Positions 1 through 10,880 of a stretch of DNA of 64,000 nucleotides are shown in pieces. Source of the stretch: Ligula intestinalis (taxonomy: Eukaryota; Platyhelminthes; Cestoda; Diphyllobothriidea; Diphyllobothriidae). The translations under genes and the position numbers were made by a program. The notes below the pieces were generated by a model, which was given only the letters and a program-made list of their open reading frames with translations, was not told the DNA's origin and searched no databases. The stretch's first letter is position 1. Each line of letters opens with the position of its first letter. The stretch lies in NCBI GenBank assembly GCA_036362985.1, contig JAYGXS010000004.1:22474186-22538185 (forward strand). The letters run 5' to 3'.

Positions 1-961
1 GACCCAGACTTGCGGGACATGCCCCATAAGGATACGAGCAAAGCATGGGTTAGAATCGAAGGTCGCTATATACTCTTGTGAACGTAAGCTCTTGACGTCT
101 ATAGTAGACGGAAGCTCTGGGAATGAACGCGGGGCATATAAGGCACTATCATATCCGCACACTAAAACTGCATAGGTTTTTGGCGTTGCACTGAGCTAAC
201 GCGTTTCTTTACAGTACATTCGGAATTTCATTTGAGGTCAGAACAAGTAATTTAGGTAGGGTTGTAAGTTATTCGAATCGAAAACATTTCAGATTATTGG
301 TTAACGATTTATGCGATGGGGAATGTACTTCTCCTTTCCGGGACATACATACATTTTAGGCTTGGTCGTAAGGTCGATATGAATATTGGGGCTGAAATGG
401 AACAGTGACTACGCACTGATTGCATAATATTTATACGATGCCAATAGAAAATTACACTTATCAACCAAGTTATTATTTACTATTCTGGTAGTATAGTACA
501 TATGCGTCTCTGTATTGTGATTGCGGCCATCATGAAAAAGGTCTTGCAACTGGCTCTAATAAGACTCCCTATATGTGGATGATTCTGAGCTTCCATATAG
601 CAGTAAGGGGTTTCTAAAAAAAGTATTTAAATCATTCTATGAACTATAATGTGTATGAGAGACCACATTCACTGTCTTGGCGCTGCTTCTAGGGTCCTTT
701 GATCGGAATCAGTACACTGAGAATAGTTTGCTACTTTTTTATATGCAATTTCTTCCAGAAAATTCAAATATTCTAAACTCTTCTGCGGACTGTTTTAGAG
801 AGGAAACCACACTCCTAAAGGTCAACACGAAAAACAGACCGTATGTCCTTGATTCATAATAATTGCCATGTTTTCTTCCACCAACTCTACTTTTGCAGAC
901 CGTGCATGTGTTAAAATGAAGCCAAGGAAAATTTATATTGATAAACTCCAGCTGACATAAA
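1..961. other. Unassigned AT-rich DNA
   Basis: I see no convincing exon, RNA gene or transposon here. A 60-codon open frame at 677-859 has no recognisable motif and is treated as chance. Confidence 0.4.
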
Positions 962-1736
962 TACAGGGTGTCTTAGAAGTAACTGACCCTTTTGATTTGC
1001 CAATAAAACGAAAACTCTTAAAACTAGGATATTGAAACTTGCTTTATTCGAAAGAAAAACCGTTTTATGCTTTACTAAATCTAGTTTTTAAATATTATGT
1101 CTTTTAAATGATGGCCATGGTTGTTTTGACAATTAAGGGTTCGTTTCTTTGTCGTTACCTTAGTGTATCAGGCGATAGTTGTTTTATGTCAGAACAAATG
1201 GTGTTTTCAAGTTCTTGCAGATTTATTGGATTTATTACATAAACCCTTGACTTCAGGTAGCCCCATAAGAAGAAATCGCATGGGTCAAATCTGGAGATCG
1301 AGGGGGCCAAGGAATGTTATCAAATCGTGAAATCAAATGATTTGGAAAGCACTCATTTAACAATGTCATTGTTTCTCTTGCTGTATTGGCCGTGGCTCCA
1401 TCCTGTTGAAACCAAGTATTGCGTAAGCCATGTCTCTTAATTTCAGGAACAAGAAATTCGCTTATCATAGTTTGGTATCTTTCACCATTAAATGTTACTG
1501 TTGCGCCATCATTTTTTTCAAAAAAGTATAGGCCAATCACATTGGAAGCAGTTATTCCGCACCACACCGTAACACGACGATGATGCAGTGGCCTTTCTTT
1601 AATTTCTCTTAGATTTTCATCGCACCAAATTCTAGAATTATGTCTTTCGAATAAAACAAGTTTCAATATGCTAGTGTTAATAGTTTTCTTTATATTAGCA
1701 AATCAAAAGGGTCAGTTACTTCTGGGACACCCTGTA
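962..1736 (-). mobile_element. Internally deleted Tc1/mariner-type DNA transposon
   Basis: The element is bounded by inverted repeats starting TACAGGGTGTC at the left and ending GACACCCTGTA at the right. The outer 44 bases or so are nearly identical, and similarity continues to about 95 bases inward on each side (shared 'attgaaacttg.tttattcgaaag'). The outermost TA on each side fits the TA target-site duplication of the Tc1/mariner superfamily. A transposase remnant is encoded on the minus strand. The total of about 775 bp is well short of a full mariner-like element (about 1.3 kb), because the N-terminal DNA-binding part and the first catalytic Asp region are gone. It is therefore a non-autonomous deletion derivative. 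Confidence 0.88.
1155..1666 (-). pseudogene. Tc1/mariner-type transposase, C-terminal fragment with frameshift
   Basis: The translation carries the hallmark 'RVTVWCGI', 'GLYFFE', 'WFQQDGATA', 'SRFDNIPWPPRSPDL' and, after a frameshift, 'CDFFLWGYLK'. These are typical of DDE-superfamily mariner-like transposases that cut and paste DNA. The second catalytic Asp lies in 'QQDGA' and the third in 'RSPDL'. A one-base loss directly after RSPDLT shifts the frame; the following frame continues through the WGYLK block to a stop at 1155-1157. The apparent start Met lies inside the terminal repeat, so the N-terminal helix-turn-helix and first catalytic Asp are missing. It is inactive. Confidence 0.88.
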
Positions 1737-4475
1737 CATGTCTTAGCTATTTGCGTAGGAAATAACTGAACACGTTTTATAATATTATCAGCCAGACTCT
1801 GAGAAAACTTTCCTAGCTCACAGGAACGGTAAAACTCTGTGCATCGGGAATCATTATAAGTTATGTTTCCCTTAATCCAAGTACGGAACCCAGACAAAAA
1901 TGTTACTGGAAAATAAAATGTAAATTTTTATTCGTAGCTGAAATTGTTGCTCTCTCTTCGTACGTTTTTGGTTTTTAAAATTTTTTATTTGGTCCAAAGC
2001 GATGGAGTGTTCTTAATAATTAGTGTGTTCCAGCGTTCATTTTCTCAAAATCAAAATCTACGCCACTACTCGTGCGGCTATAAAACACCCATACTTGATG
2101 CGGTAGAATGATGTAATTTTACTGATCGCAAAGATGCCCGATCGCTTTTTATTTTTACTTATAATCGAATCACCGTAATCAATACAGTAACGCATTACCG
2201 CTGAGTTCGATCATCCTCAAAATATGAATGAGAGGGTCATGTTATTCAATTTGAGATTCTTAAGCAGCTGCATTCTGTGAATTTAGTACCGCTTCCACAT
2301 CTGTGGACTGTCTTAATGTTCCACACAGATCGCTAGTAGTTATGCGCCCTATATGATATATTTAAGATGGCATTGGGGAAATTGTGCGGAGAACATACAC
2401 GTTGTAGACTGACACTCTACGTAAGTACTCACCAAATTGGTAGCCTAGGTAACAACTGAAGGCTCACACACCTGTATATAGTAATCTACTTCAAATTAGT
2501 AATAAGTTTCTTAAGGCAACTAAAAAACTACCATTTAAAAACTAAATTATCTGTCATAAAGCGTAAAAAAATACTGGGGGCGTGCTTATGTGCCGAAAAC
2601 CTCGATTATTTGCCATTCCGTACGACAATTTTAAAAAAAACATGCCTACGCTTTGAGTTAATACCATTGCTGCCCATATTATCACTTATCACGTCAGTTA
2701 TTCTACTGGCTGTCTGTATGCAGTCTGCGAAAATAACGTAGTTATTATACGGTAACTGATAGACCTTACTTTAAATATTCAAATTGAATTTCGGTCTGCG
2801 CTTGTAAAACCTTGTAACTAATAATAAGCTCCGGGTTAGAAATTACTTTTCCATGACACTTAAGAGCAATAGACATATAAACCTCAACAAATAGGTAAAG
2901 GCAGATCCGCCTCAGAAATATTTTACAATTATAAACTGTATTGAAATAAAGGAATTTGCTCCCTTGAAGTACATCATATTAAGCTCTTATTGACTGTCCG
3001 ATGGGTACAACTTTTGAGAACGGAAGGCATTTATTTTAATGGTCGTATCTTCGAGCAGAATATTTCAGGATTCCGCACTTCGAGGGGATCTCAATTGTAA
3101 AACACACTGGAATGATGCCGGATTTTTCAATAGAGGACTATTTGCAAATAACTGTGCTAAGACGTTGCCCAGGTCATTCATCAGAACTTAAAGATGCATC
3201 CGATTTTTAGAACAGTGAAGTGGGATAGTACTGAAGGCGGAGGGGTAGTCAAAATACTGCACGTGCGTATGTACGGCAACCCTTATCTACGAATCTTAGA
3301 AAGGACTACGCAAAAATTGCAACAGTGCTAAGGGCAAAAAAGAGACTTATTTTATTTCTTTTTTCGTATTTATTTCTTATTTTATTTCTTTTTATTTCTT
3401 ATTAAACATTTCTGAAGTTATAAAACCATTCAAAAATATGTAAACGAATACTGCTTAAATAGTCATTGCTCAGTAAGTGGGATTATTTCGGGTTGTCGAA
3501 ACGATGCGTATCCTAGCGTGCCTGAAATATCGTGCGATTATGCTGCTAGATAATAAATATTAACATTTTACGATAGAAATATTACCTAATTGAAAGCGCG
3601 TTTTATAATTTTCGCTAACGCTTCATGAATTCGGTAACTGTACATCAATCATAGCAATGACTTCAAGTTCATATCTGCTGGCCAGCGGGCATCAAAATGC
3701 ACCGTTTACATCATTCAAATGTATAGTCCCATTTAAGTACCCGTTCAAAAACGCATGAAGGTGTATGTAATGAGGGGATTCATTCTTATGGAACGCATCA
3801 CTAAAAGATGGTTTGCAAGCGTCGTTCGAACAGGCAGCATCTACGGATCTAACAATGCGTCCGCAGTAAAAACCATAGTATTTAATAATAGTATAAATAA
3901 TAAAATGTGTTTTTGAATTTCAAATTATTTAAATGAGGAATATAGGTTTTTGGCGCTTCAATAGGCTATCCATCGATAGTTGTGTTACACTTTGTCGTAT
4001 TTAATTTATTTGGTAATTGTTAATTGCCCTCAGTATGAAGCCTAGCACCGTTGCTATTCTACTGCATATCTATTACAATAAGCGCCGACATTTAGATGTT
4101 ATTTTTGAAGGTAATCTCTACTGTAACCGGGAGAGGGCAATAGGCTAAAGTAACTGACTTTCTGAGGAAAAATGCTGAATTATTCTATGTGTCGTTTTAA
4201 GCATACCTGATGTTTCCACATCTGCATGTGATTTGCTGATAAGTTTCCTTCTCACACTTCATGTCAGTTAGCGTGAAGTATAACATTCACTTAAACCCTA
4301 GTGTTTTAATTGCAGTCCAACTGAAGGTTCGAAAGTGGTCCAGTCTGCAGCTGTAAAAGCCCTTTTTTTCGAGCAAAAACAAAAAAAAGTAGCACTCTGT
4401 AGGCCTTGGCTCTTCACCCTAGAGCATTTTTCTAGTGTGCGTAATTCTAATATTATTGCTTATTTTGCATTTTAG
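1737..4475. other. Unassigned AT-rich DNA before the first micro-exon
   Basis: I find no supported exon. A low-complexity T-rich tract at 3345-3402 is listed separately. By analogy with block 2 a short TEYA-type exon might lie 1.7-1.8 kb upstream of 4476, but I could not find one. Confidence 0.4.
3345..3402. repeat. Low-complexity TTATTTCTT repeat
   Basis: Imperfect tandem copies of TTATTTCTT/TTATTTTATTTC make up the tract. Nothing suggests a function. Confidence 0.8.
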
Positions 4476-4562
4476 CCAAGAGAGAAGACACACACTTCGA
4501 AACACACATTAGGAAAGCATTACTTCATCCCACGCGTGTTTGGGAAATGCAAACATCCAAAG
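4476..4562 (+). CDS. Micro-exon, KHKHPK type (block 1 copy)
   Basis: This 87-nt exon is phase 0 at both ends. It follows 'tattttgcattttag' and is followed by GTGCGT. It encodes 29 residues beginning PREKTHTSK and ending FGKCKHPK. It is collinear with exons at 40.08 and 44.57 kb: all three share the 'tttgcattatag/ttttag/tttcag' acceptor context, a basic His/Lys-rich tail ending in K/R-H-P-K/R, and a GTGYGT donor. The preserved reading phase across diverged copies is the main reason to call it coding. I do not recognise the product. Confidence 0.55.
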
Positions 4563-7500
4563 GTGCGTGTAATAGGATTTCAGCCATTAATTATACAAAT
4601 GTGCGACTGAAAATTTCAACAAATTAACACATACTGTTAGGGATTTAGGTGTTTATATGCGTAGTGACTTACAGTGGGCTAGGGTCCAGACTGAATCGCT
4701 TCTACTAAATTATGTCTTTATGGGGCCCCCAGGCGGCAGCCGGCCGAGCGAGGCGTGCTGTTGGAAGGCGTATTGAGCGTTGGTCGCGCTAACCACCTGC
4801 GCATTCATTATTTCCAGTCTTCCTGAATTTTGTCTTGACAACGGATCCGGTGTGGTAGTGGTGATAGAGTGGGGTAGATTCTCCCAGAATCTACTTTCAA
4901 CGTAATCCAGCCAAAATCACTATGCTGTTTCAGATTGCCGAAGCGCATGATGGACATCGTTGCGAGTGACTGTCGAACTGTCCCTAAGTTGCATAACAAG
5001 AGACCCAGCGTTAGTGGCGAATACAATAAAGTTTGTTCCGAAGCAATCCCTTCCGGTTATTCAAACATATGCTTTGGAGGTGGTAGCATTCTTAAACTAG
5101 ATTTTATATGTAACAACTCACTTTTCACGATTTACCTATCAACCATATTCTCCACAAAGCACGCGCAAGGCGGTTATTTGTGGTTCCATCTGTTAATAGT
5201 GAGGCAGATATGCACAGCATCTAATGCATTCTTCGATTCCATTCACCTGCTACTAACTGCAGGTTAGTGCAAGGAGGATCGGAAAAATAGTTGACAAAAT
5301 TTACCAACCCGTGTGTGCAAGTCGTATGGGACCTGGTTTTCACAGGATGTACTGGGCTTTAAGGGGCAGTGGCTCGGAGCTCACTTCCGCATGAAGATGT
5401 CAAAGGCACCACAATGAACAGGATTTATTGCATTCTGGACACACGCTCCCGTAATATTGAGCTAAATAGTCGACGTTTAAACCCAGAGCGAATATGCGCC
5501 ATCGCTTCACGATAAAAGGTGTCTCCGATACCATGTTCTTGGGATGTCGTAGGTGTGTGACAGTTGAGATTTCAAGTCCTCACATATGTCTCCAATTTCA
5601 GTTTGATTAATTCCTTTCTTTCCCGACACATAAATCGAGTTATGATATTAGGACCTCAGTTTTCAGCTTATTACGTTTAATGTCAGAAAGATTAAAACTA
5701 AGTTGCATGTACATCTGCAGTTCTTCCATAATTTAAATTTAACTCCAGGGAAACAATGCTTCAATATTCAAAAGTATCATATTTTTTATAGTGAGGAGTG
5801 CGCGAAAATGCCTTGGGGTGGGTAGTGACTGCCCTAGTTTGAGGTCTCACTCAAGTTTCGCTTTCCCACGCAGCGGTCGCCTGTCTGCGCCTGCCATCTA
5901 ACGGACCGGACGCAGTAGCTGATGAAGCGTGAGGCCGGAAGCGTATATGTTCCAGCCTTCTCCTTAGGTTGTGCCAATTTTTATGAGGTTGCGTGGGCTG
6001 TGCGCAGTCAGATCAACACATATAGAGGCATTTTGGACTTTGTTTTATCCAGCATTGCAGACTGTTAATAAATAAATAAATTGCATATGTAAGGCCCAAG
6101 TGATCCTTTAATTAAATATTTACTGCTGTGGTGAAACCAAAAACAAAGTTGGTAATCACAGCTGCACATAATTACCTGTATAACAAAAGGAATGAGTAGT
6201 ATGTTATGCGTATTAAGTTCAATCCGATTAACAACGGACTGTCCTTTAAAAATAATAATCAAAAGCATTAGGTAAATATGGTAAAATGAGAGATAGACAG
6301 TAAAAAAAAACTAAAATTGTAATGGCTGGCAGAATTCAGTGAACCACAGATTTTCAAAATAATAGAGGAGAAAAAAAGCTCCTATGGGTAGTTAGAATCA
6401 TATGGTATGATATAATACAATATGATGTGATCGTCATATTTAGGGTTCGGAAATCTCCTGGTCGTGGAAAAAATCATATTGCATCATGAGGGTGAGAGGG
6501 GAGGAGCTTACTGGGTACAAAGCGATCGGAACTAGGAGGGGACCGTAGAAGTCATGAGCGAATTACTGACAGGCAACAAAGCAGACTTAAGAGTCCACTG
6601 ACAAGTTGGCCAAAACGTAAGAATCCGCGAAAATTATTATCAGAGACCCTGAAGTCTGCCGTCAGGGTTGAGAAACGGAGAAGAGTTAGCATCATTTGGA
6701 AATTATGCTTGAGTCTGAAAGAATGCAAACCTTTTTAGAGACTACTTAACTATCTTGGAAAGAGCCTCATATGCCAGGATTACTCTTTCAAAGTTGAAAA
6801 ATTGCGTGTTTGGGAAAGAAACAGACAGAAAGGGCTTTATTACCTCCAAATTTACATGTTTAGGTATTTTGCCTTTGCAAATGGATAACTTCTAGTAGCA
6901 GAATAATCCAGATGAAAGCATGTTAGGACGCCAAACTACGAAATCGGTTTGATGTGCAGCTAACGGGTTTTAAAATTATCAGAAGGGAGTTACGAGTGGT
7001 CTGTCTACCGGAGAACGAACGTTAATTTTCGGGAGATCAGGGCTATTGTTAACACGAAACTGCATGCATATACCAACTTGAACTTTTCTTACCGACATAA
7101 ATGTAATGTTCGTTAACCGACACGTCACTGTATAAGAAACAGTGGATCCAGAAAGGATACATAGTTTTCGAGTGTTCTGGGGGCCAAGGTCGGAACAGAT
7201 TCTTACTTATACATAAATTCCTTTAGACAAACGCATAAGCGCTCCGGCTGCTGCACGATGGGTTAAAAAATGTTAAATTATAAGTTGCTTCACCACTTCG
7301 AACTCAGGCAGTTCATGTAGAAGTAACTGTCCTTCTCTGGAGGTAATATAATTGCCTCGCCACCGGAATTCTAAAGAATTATTCGACCGGAAACCTATCG
7401 TGCTTACACACTGACGTTCGATCACCCTTGTGGCCCTGAAAAACCAGGTGTGCTTTGTTAGAGATATATGAGTGCTATGTTTTCGAGCTTACATCTAATG

Positions 7501-7710
7501 CCCGTTCATGAACTGCAATAAGCTACTTTTATATTACAACAGACACGTATGTAAAACATCATATCTGTTGGCAGCTATGCTCGTAGAAAGTTATCTAAAA
7601 CCACATGGTTAGTACTAGTTGTACCAAAATGTTCCCCAGTTTTGAGCATAATAGTTCAGTAGAACTTGAAGCAAGCGAAAATAGCAGAGTTTATTTGTTT
7701 GTATTAAAAG
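4563..7710. other. Probable intron/intergenic DNA
   Basis: No supported coding region. The first part resembles the DNA following the paralogous exons at 40.16 and 44.64 kb only weakly. A GC-richer patch near 4720-4800 and another near 5860-5960 hold no recognisable gene. Confidence 0.4.
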
Positions 7711-8013
7711 CCCAGAAGGAAGATGTTAAGCAGCAATAGTCACCAATTGCCTTTGCGTATGGCCAACCACAATTGTATTCGCATTTGTACAAAAAAACTC
7801 CGCAGTATTCCCTTGCTTCAAATTTATACCCGGGAAGAAGTCTTCAAGTTAAAGTACGAGTTGAAGTCCTACGTGAAGTATACAAAATGGTTGGCGGAGT
7901 ATTTCCAAGGAACTAAAAAACAAATTGGTGTTCTTTTATCATACAAAGGTTTAACGCAAGTTGAATCGCATAAGCGAAACGATCCCCATGCCTTCAAACG
8001 TTTTTGGTTTTAA
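7711..8013 (+). CDS. Open region with good acceptor, possible exon
   Basis: A 100-codon frame is open directly after a plausible acceptor ('tgtttgtattaaaag') to a TAA at 8011-8013. The peptide is basic (it includes KMLSSNSHQLPLRM and YTREEVFKLKYELK), with no motif I recognise. It sits on the same strand and between other exons of block 1, so it could be an exon or terminal exon of the micro-exon transcript. I saw no matching copy in block 2, which weakens the case. Confidence 0.25.
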   Translation, partial: PRRKMLSSNSHQLPLRMANHNCIRICTKKLRSIPLLQIYTREEVFKLKYELKSYVKYTKWLAEYFQGTKKQIGVLLSYKGLTQVESHKRNDPHAFKRFWF

Positions 8014-8706
8014 AAATGTTTACTTGTCCTGATAATACCTATTCCCTTTCCATTAAAGCAAAATCTTATATTTGTTCTTGAAATGATATATTTTTCAGCC
8101 ACATGTACTGATCGAAAATTTAGAATATTCGCTTTTACATAGACATTGTAATTCCTGTTTGCCGATTATAAAGGGCAGTTTCACATATAAATATATTCTT
8201 ATTTAATTTAAGCTTAAGGATGCGCGACAATGGAAATCAGAATGTTACGATGAACCTATTGTAAGATGACTTTTTTCTTTACTTCTTATATATTAATTTA
8301 CGAGTCCCTACTTATTAGTGTGCCAAGCATTAATCGTTACCTTCTCATATACGTTCATTAAATGCCTTTTCAGAACTGCTTATTTACCTATGCCCTAAAC
8401 TCTCGAAGATTATCGACTCTATATTCTGAGCTATGCATATGATTAGGCTATCCTTTTTAAGGTAAATATGATTAAACTAGAAGTAAAGCCGCTCATAATT
8501 TTACGCACGGTGGAAGTCCAAGTTGAATCATTTGCTTATTTCCTAAGTTAACTTAAAACTACATCATCATTTCTATCATATCCATAGTCATTATTTTTTG
8601 CGTGCAAATATTCAGCCCACCTAGTTTTTCTAGTTGTTAAGTCATATATTATATATTCATATTCATATATTTCATATATAATTTTAAAACTTGACCTTTT
8701 AACTAG

Positions 8707-8757
8707 CCTGAAGTTCCACACGTACGGGACACTGAGTATGCACTTTCAGATGAGGCC
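8707..8757 (+). CDS. 51-nt micro-exon, TEYA type, copy a
   Basis: This exon of exactly 17 codons (PEVPHVRDTEYALSDEA) sits between the acceptor 'ttgaccttttaactag' and the donor GTAAGC. It starts and ends in phase 0. Two further 51-nt exons follow at 9041 and 10504, with the same TEYA/TGYA core and the same intron start (GTAAGCCTACCTTCC). The combination of equal length, equal phase, conserved core and conserved splice sites is strong evidence for real exons. Function unknown. Symmetric exons of this size are typical of the micro-exon genes known in parasitic flatworms. Confidence 0.72.
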
Positions 8758-9040
8758 GTAAGCCTACCTTCCACTTAAATGTTTGCATATAACTCAAATT
8801 TATAAATGCCTTAGGTATTTTTATAAAGAAAGAAGTTCAGGGTGTTTGCATTCGGTTCTACAAGCTCTAGAAATAGATTAATACATTTACTCCGATTGCA
8901 TAGAACAGACGGCTCTGCACAATTACATTTTAAAAATGATCAAAACAGTACACCGATAACAAGCATGGTATTCTTTATTACTATCTACGGTACAAAGGGG
9001 CATTTGATATAACTGGGTAATACAACGGCTTTTTAAATAG

Positions 9041-9091
9041 TCTAAAGTTCTGCGCAAAGAATCCACTGAATACGCGAATCCCGAGGAGATG
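9041..9091 (+). CDS. 51-nt micro-exon, TEYA type, copy b
   Basis: Seventeen codons (SKVLRKESTEYANPEEM) lie between 'ggctttttaaatag' and GTAAGC. The phase is 0/0. It begins 334 bases downstream of copy a; the introns that follow the two exons are clearly similar for at least 60 bases, so the unit was duplicated in tandem. Confidence 0.72.
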
Positions 9092-9319
9092 GTAAGCCTA
9101 CCTTCCGCTTAAATGTTTGAAAACAATTCAACGTTATAAATGTCTTATGTACTCGAATATTGTTATATAAAGTGCGAAGAATTACAACGAAAACAAATTA
9201 TTTCATTTGAAAATGCACAAGTTCCTTACACTCTATTACTGTACGAGAGTATGCAGGTAGAAACAAGCAGTCGGTTTTCAGAAAGCTGTCCAGAAGAAAA
9301 TCATGAAAACGCATCATCA

Positions 9320-9420
9320 GAGACAATGGCAGACGATCGGTTCTAGCGAGGGGCCAAAACGTCAGGCCAATAAATGTTTTGCTTAGAACGTCGGATCTTG
9401 TACGTCTGTACAGTTAACTG
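9320..9420 (+). repeat. Direct repeat, left copy; Penelope terminal-repeat-like
   Basis: The block 'gcagacgatcgg..ctag.gag..cc.aaacgtc.ggccaataa' recurs at 10812-10880. The '(T)GACG - short stem - GAAAC/AAAAC - GTC' pattern recalls the hammerhead-like ends of Penelope-like elements. Both copies lie downstream of a 51-nt exon, so they may also simply reflect the tandem duplication of that exon with its intron. Confidence 0.4.
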
Positions 9421-9784
9421 TTGATGATTTCGTAATCGCTATAAATTTTTAGGGATATTGCGCATTGACCGCTTGTAGAAACCAAAAGGAATTATAAGTA
9501 ACACTTATAAATTCAGGTGTCGGAATTTTATAGTGTATGCAGTGATTGGTATGTACGTCTTTGTGTAACGTGACCTATAGAAAATGACAAGTGGTACATT
9601 TAAATTTACAATTAATCGAATAGCATCAAAAAGAGTGCAAATGGCTTCGTCGACTGTGTTGGCGTCGTCGTTATGCGAACCAATGCGAACATTCGACGTT
9701 CAGAGCGTCCTCCTACGATTGGAAGGTAAAGACTGACTCCCTTCGAAAGCCACCTGAACGCGCATTTGCTCTTTCACTTGCTTA

Positions 9785-10175
9785 TGTGGAGCGGAATACA
9801 TCGGCCAAAAATTGAGGTGTCTGGAAAAGAGGGTACATGAGCACATACCGGCCTGGCTAAGTAAAGATGAATCTAGATCGACCTCGAGTTATATCCTCGC
9901 ACATCTTGTCGATACCAACCATCGAGTCGATACTAACGAAGCCTTTCAGGTTGTCTACAAGACACCATCTAACTTTTCCAAAGGCTCGCGCTAACGGATG
10001 CTCGCAACAGCCGGAGAAGTAGCTATAAGGCTAACAAATCCAGTGCTGTGTTGTCAGAAGACTCTGACACAAGCTCTTACACTTCCATGCCCTAAACCGA
10101 CATCAGGTGGCACTTCGCTCCTATCTACTAGCGGCAGTCTCTTAACCAACATCCTGAGATGACCAACATGCGCAA
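9785..10175 (+). pseudogene. Penelope-like element, GIY-YIG endonuclease fragment
   Basis: In frame the sequence reads CGAEYIGQ, LEKRVHEHIPAWL, ILAHLVDTNHRVDTNEAFQV and, after a stop, a tail with 'AIRLTNP.LCCQKTLTQAL'. This is the C-terminal GIY-YIG nuclease and tail of flatworm Penelope-like retroelements (PLEs), which nicks target DNA for reverse transcription. Only the second half of the nuclease is present and the reverse transcriptase is missing, so it is a dead fragment. The same tail appears at 18.7 and 58.6 kb. Confidence 0.8.
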
Positions 10176-10290
10176 ACTGACATAGTCCGCGGTGGCCAAT
10201 CAGCGCCCGTGTTAGACCATTATTGATTTTTTCTACATATTCAAACTTTAATTGTTATGTACAGCGTTCATTTCCCTTGCAAAATTTGGC

Positions 10291-10310
10291 CTGATGACGA
10301 GTTGCTGAAA
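10291..10310 (+). ncRNA. Candidate hammerhead-like core downstream of Penelope fragment
   Basis: The sequence has CTGATGA, then a 9-nt stretch, then GAAA, in the order of a hammerhead ribozyme core, and lies just beyond the PLE nuclease tail on the same strand. Hammerhead motifs in Penelope terminal repeats are established. Here stem II is very weak and I could not confirm stems I and III, so this is a suggestion only. Confidence 0.25.
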
Positions 10311-10503
10311 ACAATTGTTTGCCATAAACTGACTACCGTTTTGTTGGCTTTAACCTTTAGCTTTTTATGTCTATACTGCCTAATACTTACTGTACAAAGT
10401 ATTCGGATTTAAAGTTCTTTAAAATTTTGGGTCCAGTCGTTTGCTTAAGCTTTGCGGCAGGAAAGAAGCATTTTTTCAATTCTAACTCTTCTTTTTTTAA
10501 TAG

Positions 10504-10554
10504 CCTGACAAGCCTCGCAAGTGGTCCACTGGATATGCAGTCTCCGGTGAGATG
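10504..10554 (+). CDS. 51-nt micro-exon, TGYA type, copy c
   Basis: Seventeen codons (PDKPRKWSTGYAVSGEM) follow the best acceptor of the set ('ttctttttttaatag'), with donor GTACGC and phase 0/0. The core AVSGE matches AVAGE of the 33-nt exons in block 2, tying the two exon families together. Confidence 0.72.
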
Positions 10555-10811
10555 GTACGCCTACTTTCCATTCAAATCTTTTATGCAGTTCACCGTTATT
10601 TATGTCTTAACTAATCTTATATAGTAAATCGTGTTTATGTTGTATTTTACGCGCACATAGTGCATGCGTGCACATGTGAAATAAACTAGGTTTCTTAAAA
10701 AAAGCATGTTTCCTGACCAAATAATTATGTACAAAGATAGCTTTATTGACACAAACATGCAAGTCTCACAAGTTAATTCAATAGATGCGTTGCCAGCATC
10801 AGAGACAATCG

Positions 10812-10880
10812 CAGGTGACGGGATCTAGAGAGAATCCGAAACGTCTAGCCAATAACTGCTTTTTAAGTGATCACATCTTG
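10812..10880 (+). repeat. Direct repeat, right copy
   Basis: This partner of 9320-9420 is the better preserved: GGAT/ATCC stem, then GAAAC-GTC, then 'gccaataa'. It may be a decayed Penelope terminal repeat with a hammerhead relic. Confidence 0.4.
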
